A DNA stretch of 7,956 nucleotides from Limisphaerales bacterium (GTDB lineage Bacteria > Verrucomicrobiota > Verrucomicrobiae > Limisphaerales > UBA11358), in the NCBI GenBank assembly GCA_003152145.1, contig PLZL01000419.1:5467-13422 (forward strand), given 5' to 3'. Under the pieces are notes generated by a model, which saw only the letters and a program-made list of their open reading frames with translations, had not been told where the DNA came from and ran no database searches. The position numbers were made by a program, and so were the translations under genes. This document shows, piece by piece, positions 6,141-7,956 of the stretch; the stretch's first letter is position 1; each line of letters opens with the position of its first letter.

Positions 6141-7058
6141 TCATTGCCAAAATGCCAGTCCAACCACGCCCGCGATGGCGATGAGGCCGCCGATGATTTC
6201 GCGCGCGGAAATTCTTTCACCTTCAAAAATGCGTGCCAGCGGCAGCATGACGATGGGAGTCATGGCAATGATGGCGGTGACGATGCCGGTGGGCGTATTT
6301 TCTAACGCCGATTGCATGCAACTCACGCCGACGGTCTGGCCGGCGAGACTGTTGACCAGCACCCACGGCCAGAGCTTCAATTTCTCGCGCGCGGAAAAGG
6401 AATCCACCATTTGCGCGTCATCGCCGTGACGCCGGGCGTGCCGCAATTTTACCACAAGAAAGACGAGGCCGAGCGCGACCGCGCCGCCGATGACGCGCTG
6501 ATAGCCGGTCGTGACAGGGTCGGGATGTTCGCCCGCCGCGTGCGCGACGGCGTAGGCCTTGCGGCTCAACACCGCGCCCAGCGCGCCGCCCAGCGCGGCG
6601 ATGGCGCAGCCCAGAACACCGGGCCAGAACCGGCGCGGTTCGATTTTCAAATGGTCTCCGGGCGCGAGCGCGACGGCCACGCCGCCCAGAATTACGGCGA
6701 TGCAGAAAATTTCCAGCAGGTTCAATTTCGTGCCGAGCCAGAGCCATTCAATCACGATGGCCGCCGGCGCGGTGAGGCATTGCGAGAGCAAAACGGTGCG
6801 GCGGCTGCCCAGCCGCGGCAGGGCCTGAAAATACGCGGTGTCGCCCAAGCCGATGCCGGCCAGCCCGCTCAAAATGAAAATGAAAAAACCCGCGCCCGCC
6901 GTGCCCGTGCCGAACACGTTCGCCCAGACTGCCAGAAAGAAGAACGCGCCGACGATGCGCCAGAAATTCGCCTCGACGCCGCCCATCCGCGTGGCGGTGC
7001 GATGGCCGCACATTGCGGAAATGGAGAACAGCAGCGTGGTGAGCAGCGCAGGGAACAT
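6141..7058 (-). CDS. EamA/DMT-superfamily transporter, about 10 membrane segments
   Basis: This 305-residue, strongly hydrophobic protein has the two-repeat layout of EamA transporters: repeat one about 1-132 and repeat two about 147-304. Landmarks are GIGLGDTAYFQALPRLGSRR (68-87), the end of repeat one at ILGGVAVALAP (123-133), and the closing EGERISAREIIGGLIAIAGVV (279-299). A charged loop (about 203-228) separates the segments of the second half. The family exports or imports small metabolites such as amino acids or nucleotide-sugar-like compounds. The substrate cannot be read from the sequence. The start codon overlaps the stop of the upstream gene as TGATG at 7060-7056, so translation is probably coupled. 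It is followed by the GATTAN repeat. Confidence 0.88.
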   Translation of the reverse strand: MFPALLTTLLFSISAMCGHRTATRMGGVEANFWRIVGAFFFLAVWANVFGTGTAGAGFFIFILSGLAGIGLGDTAYFQALPRLGSRRTVLLSQCLTAPAAIVIEWLWLGTKLNLLEIFCIAVILGGVAVALAPGDHLKIEPRRFWPGVLGCAIAALGGALGAVLSRKAYAVAHAAGEHPDPVTTGYQRVIGGAVALGLVFLVVKLRHARRHGDDAQMVDSFSAREKLKLWPWVLVNSLAGQTVGVSCMQSALENTPTGIVTAIIAMTPIVMLPLARIFEGERISAREIIGGLIAIAGVVGLAFWQ

Positions 7059-7555
7059 CAGGAGAGCGTGCGGACGGTTTCGACGCGCGTGATGAGCCAG
7101 TCTCCGCCGATTTTCTGAAAGGTGAATTTCATCTCCTGCACATTGAAATCTTTTTGGCCGGCGGCCTGCACTTTCATGGTGACATCCGCGACGGCGGACA
7201 ATTTGTCCGGGCTGACCGTGACATTCATGTCGGGAAATTCCACTTTTAAGCTGCTGAACTCCGCACGCGCGCCCGCGGCGGCCTGCATGATTTCAGTGCG
7301 CCCGACATAATTATGCTGCCCGTGCTCCGGCAGGTTGATGTTCAACTCCACGTTGGTGCTGAAGAAACCGGCAAGCGTTTCGGCGCGGGCTGCGCTGACG
7401 AGCGGATTTTCGCCGGATTTGAACGACGCTTCACTGGCGGCCTGCGCCAGCCGTTTGCGGACGATTTTTTCAGGACTTGGAAAAAGAATTGTCCAAAGCC
7501 AGATACCTGCCGCGATGAGCGCAGCCAGCAGGATGAGCCGCAACACGATTTTCAT
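7058..7555 (-). CDS. Membrane-anchored NTF2-like/SnoaL-fold protein of unknown function
   Basis: This 165-residue protein has one N-terminal hydrophobic segment (about 4-25, KIVLRLILLAALIAAGIWLW region). It is a membrane anchor, or less likely an uncleaved signal, because no clear cleavage box follows. The soluble part (27-165) begins with a helix (PEKIVRKRLAQAASEA) and ends in KFTFQKIGGDWLITRVETV, the beta pattern and GDWLI turn common in NTF2-like domains. The role is unknown; such domains often act as binding or scaffold modules. ATG 7555 overlaps the lepB stop by ATGA. A start at 7591 would add 12 residues inside lepB. Coupling to a signal peptidase gene suggests envelope work, but this is context only. 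Confidence 0.7.
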   Translation of the reverse strand: MKIVLRLILLAALIAAGIWLWTILFPSPEKIVRKRLAQAASEASFKSGENPLVSAARAETLAGFFSTNVELNINLPEHGQHNYVGRTEIMQAAAGARAEFSSLKVEFPDMNVTVSPDKLSAVADVTMKVQAAGQKDFNVQEMKFTFQKIGGDWLITRVETVRTLS

Positions 7556-7956
7556 AACCTTGCTTTTCCCACGATACGGTTCTGCTCGCATATGCCGTGC
7601 GTATGGTCTTCCGGCGGCATGGAACGGTTGTCGCCGACGACGTAGTATTGACCGGGACCCAGTGTGACCGGCGCGCAGTTCCAGTCACAGTCAAATTCTT
7701 CGTAAGGCTCGTCGAGGATTTTGCCGTTGATCAAAACGTGGCCATTCAAAAAGGCGAGCGTTTCGCCGGGCAGGCCGATGATGCGTTTCAGCAACATGAC
7801 GTGCGGCGGCTCCAGGCGGCTGATGGAATCGTCCGTCTGAATGAAGCGGATGGCGACGACATCGCCCCGGCGCGGTTCGTGCCAGACGTAGGCGAGCCGG
7901 TTAACCCAGTAAACGGATTGATCCGGACAGGTCGGCAACATGCTGATGCCGGACAC
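7552..7956 (-). CDS. lepB: Signal peptidase I, C-terminal part (5' end outside window)
   Basis: The frame is open to the window edge and gives 134 residues. The enzyme removes signal peptides from exported proteins at the outer face of the cytoplasmic membrane. SGISMLPT at visible residues 2-9 holds the catalytic Ser (residue 5). LLKRIIGLPGE (55-65) holds the catalytic Lys (57). VVGDNRSMPPEDHTHG (106-121) is the last conserved box, in a variant where the usual Ser-x-Asp-Ser-Arg part reads PPEDHTHG. GTG at 7956 could be a start codon, but it falls on the conserved Val of the V-x-G-x-S-M motif. An N-terminal membrane segment must precede it, so the gene continues outside. It leads an overlapping set with the NTF2-like and transporter genes. 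Confidence 0.94.
   Translation of the reverse strand: MSGISMLPTCPDQSVYWVNRLAYVWHEPRRGDVVAIRFIQTDDSISRLEPPHVMLLKRIIGLPGETLAFLNGHVLINGKILDEPYEEFDCDWNCAPVTLGPGQYYVVGDNRSMPPEDHTHGICEQNRIVGKARL

Noticed and set aside
6312..7118. A 268-codon open frame on the plus strand opposite the EamA transporter
   Set aside because: The translation is Arg/Ala/Gln-rich low-complexity sequence with no domain, while the opposite strand gives a clear 10-TM family member.
7954..7956. GTG at the window edge as the lepB start
   Set aside because: It encodes the Val of the conserved V-x-G-x-S-M motif, so starting there would remove the membrane anchor required upstream of the catalytic Ser.

Overview
The window is a gene-dense bacterial chromosome segment of roughly 58-60% GC, apart from one gene near 43% by hand count. 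It suggests a member of the Verrucomicrobiota, perhaps Pedosphaera-like. The strongest hint is a 72-bp palindrome inside hemG whose translation contains TGFQPV and DRRDACPT, peptide signatures I associate with dispersed repeats of that phylum. The GDNRSMPPEDHTHG form of signal peptidase I and the weak Shine-Dalgarno usage also fit. The assignment is inference, since no ribosomal RNA or phylogenetic marker is present.

Positions 1-4984, plus strand: a late heme biosynthesis cluster. It holds the 3' part of hemE (uroporphyrinogen decarboxylase), hemN (oxygen-independent coproporphyrinogen III oxidase), an AT-richer gene for a membrane HEXXH protein of DUF3267 type, hemG (the HemY-type FAD protoporphyrinogen oxidase) and hemH (ferrochelatase). 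hemE/hemN and hemG/hemH each overlap by ATGA, and the other gaps are 13 and 23 bp, so one transcript is likely. In order, the four enzymes convert uroporphyrinogen III to coproporphyrinogen III, protoporphyrinogen IX, protoporphyrin IX and protoheme. This is the classical protoporphyrin route. The DUF3267 gene is the outsider in the cluster.

Positions 4985-4998: a 14-bp convergent junction. Its two stop codons sit in the arms of a small palindrome.

Positions 4999-7956, minus strand, read from high to low coordinates: the 3' part of lepB (signal peptidase I), a small membrane-anchored NTF2-like protein, a 10-TM EamA/DMT transporter, a thioredoxin-like [2Fe-2S] ferredoxin, and an FHA protein with a cysteine-rich B-box-like zinc domain. 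The first three are overlapped (ATGA, then TGATG) and probably translationally coupled. The ferredoxin is separated from the transporter by a 72-bp inverted array of GATTAN hexamers that runs into its start codon. The FHA gene has a 67-bp leader with a plausible promoter and a Shine-Dalgarno sequence.

No gap exceeds 80 bp. I see no tRNA, rRNA, CRISPR array, insertion sequence or phage gene. The two repeat elements, the compositionally foreign DUF3267 gene and the FHA plus zinc-finger protein are the features that go beyond housekeeping.
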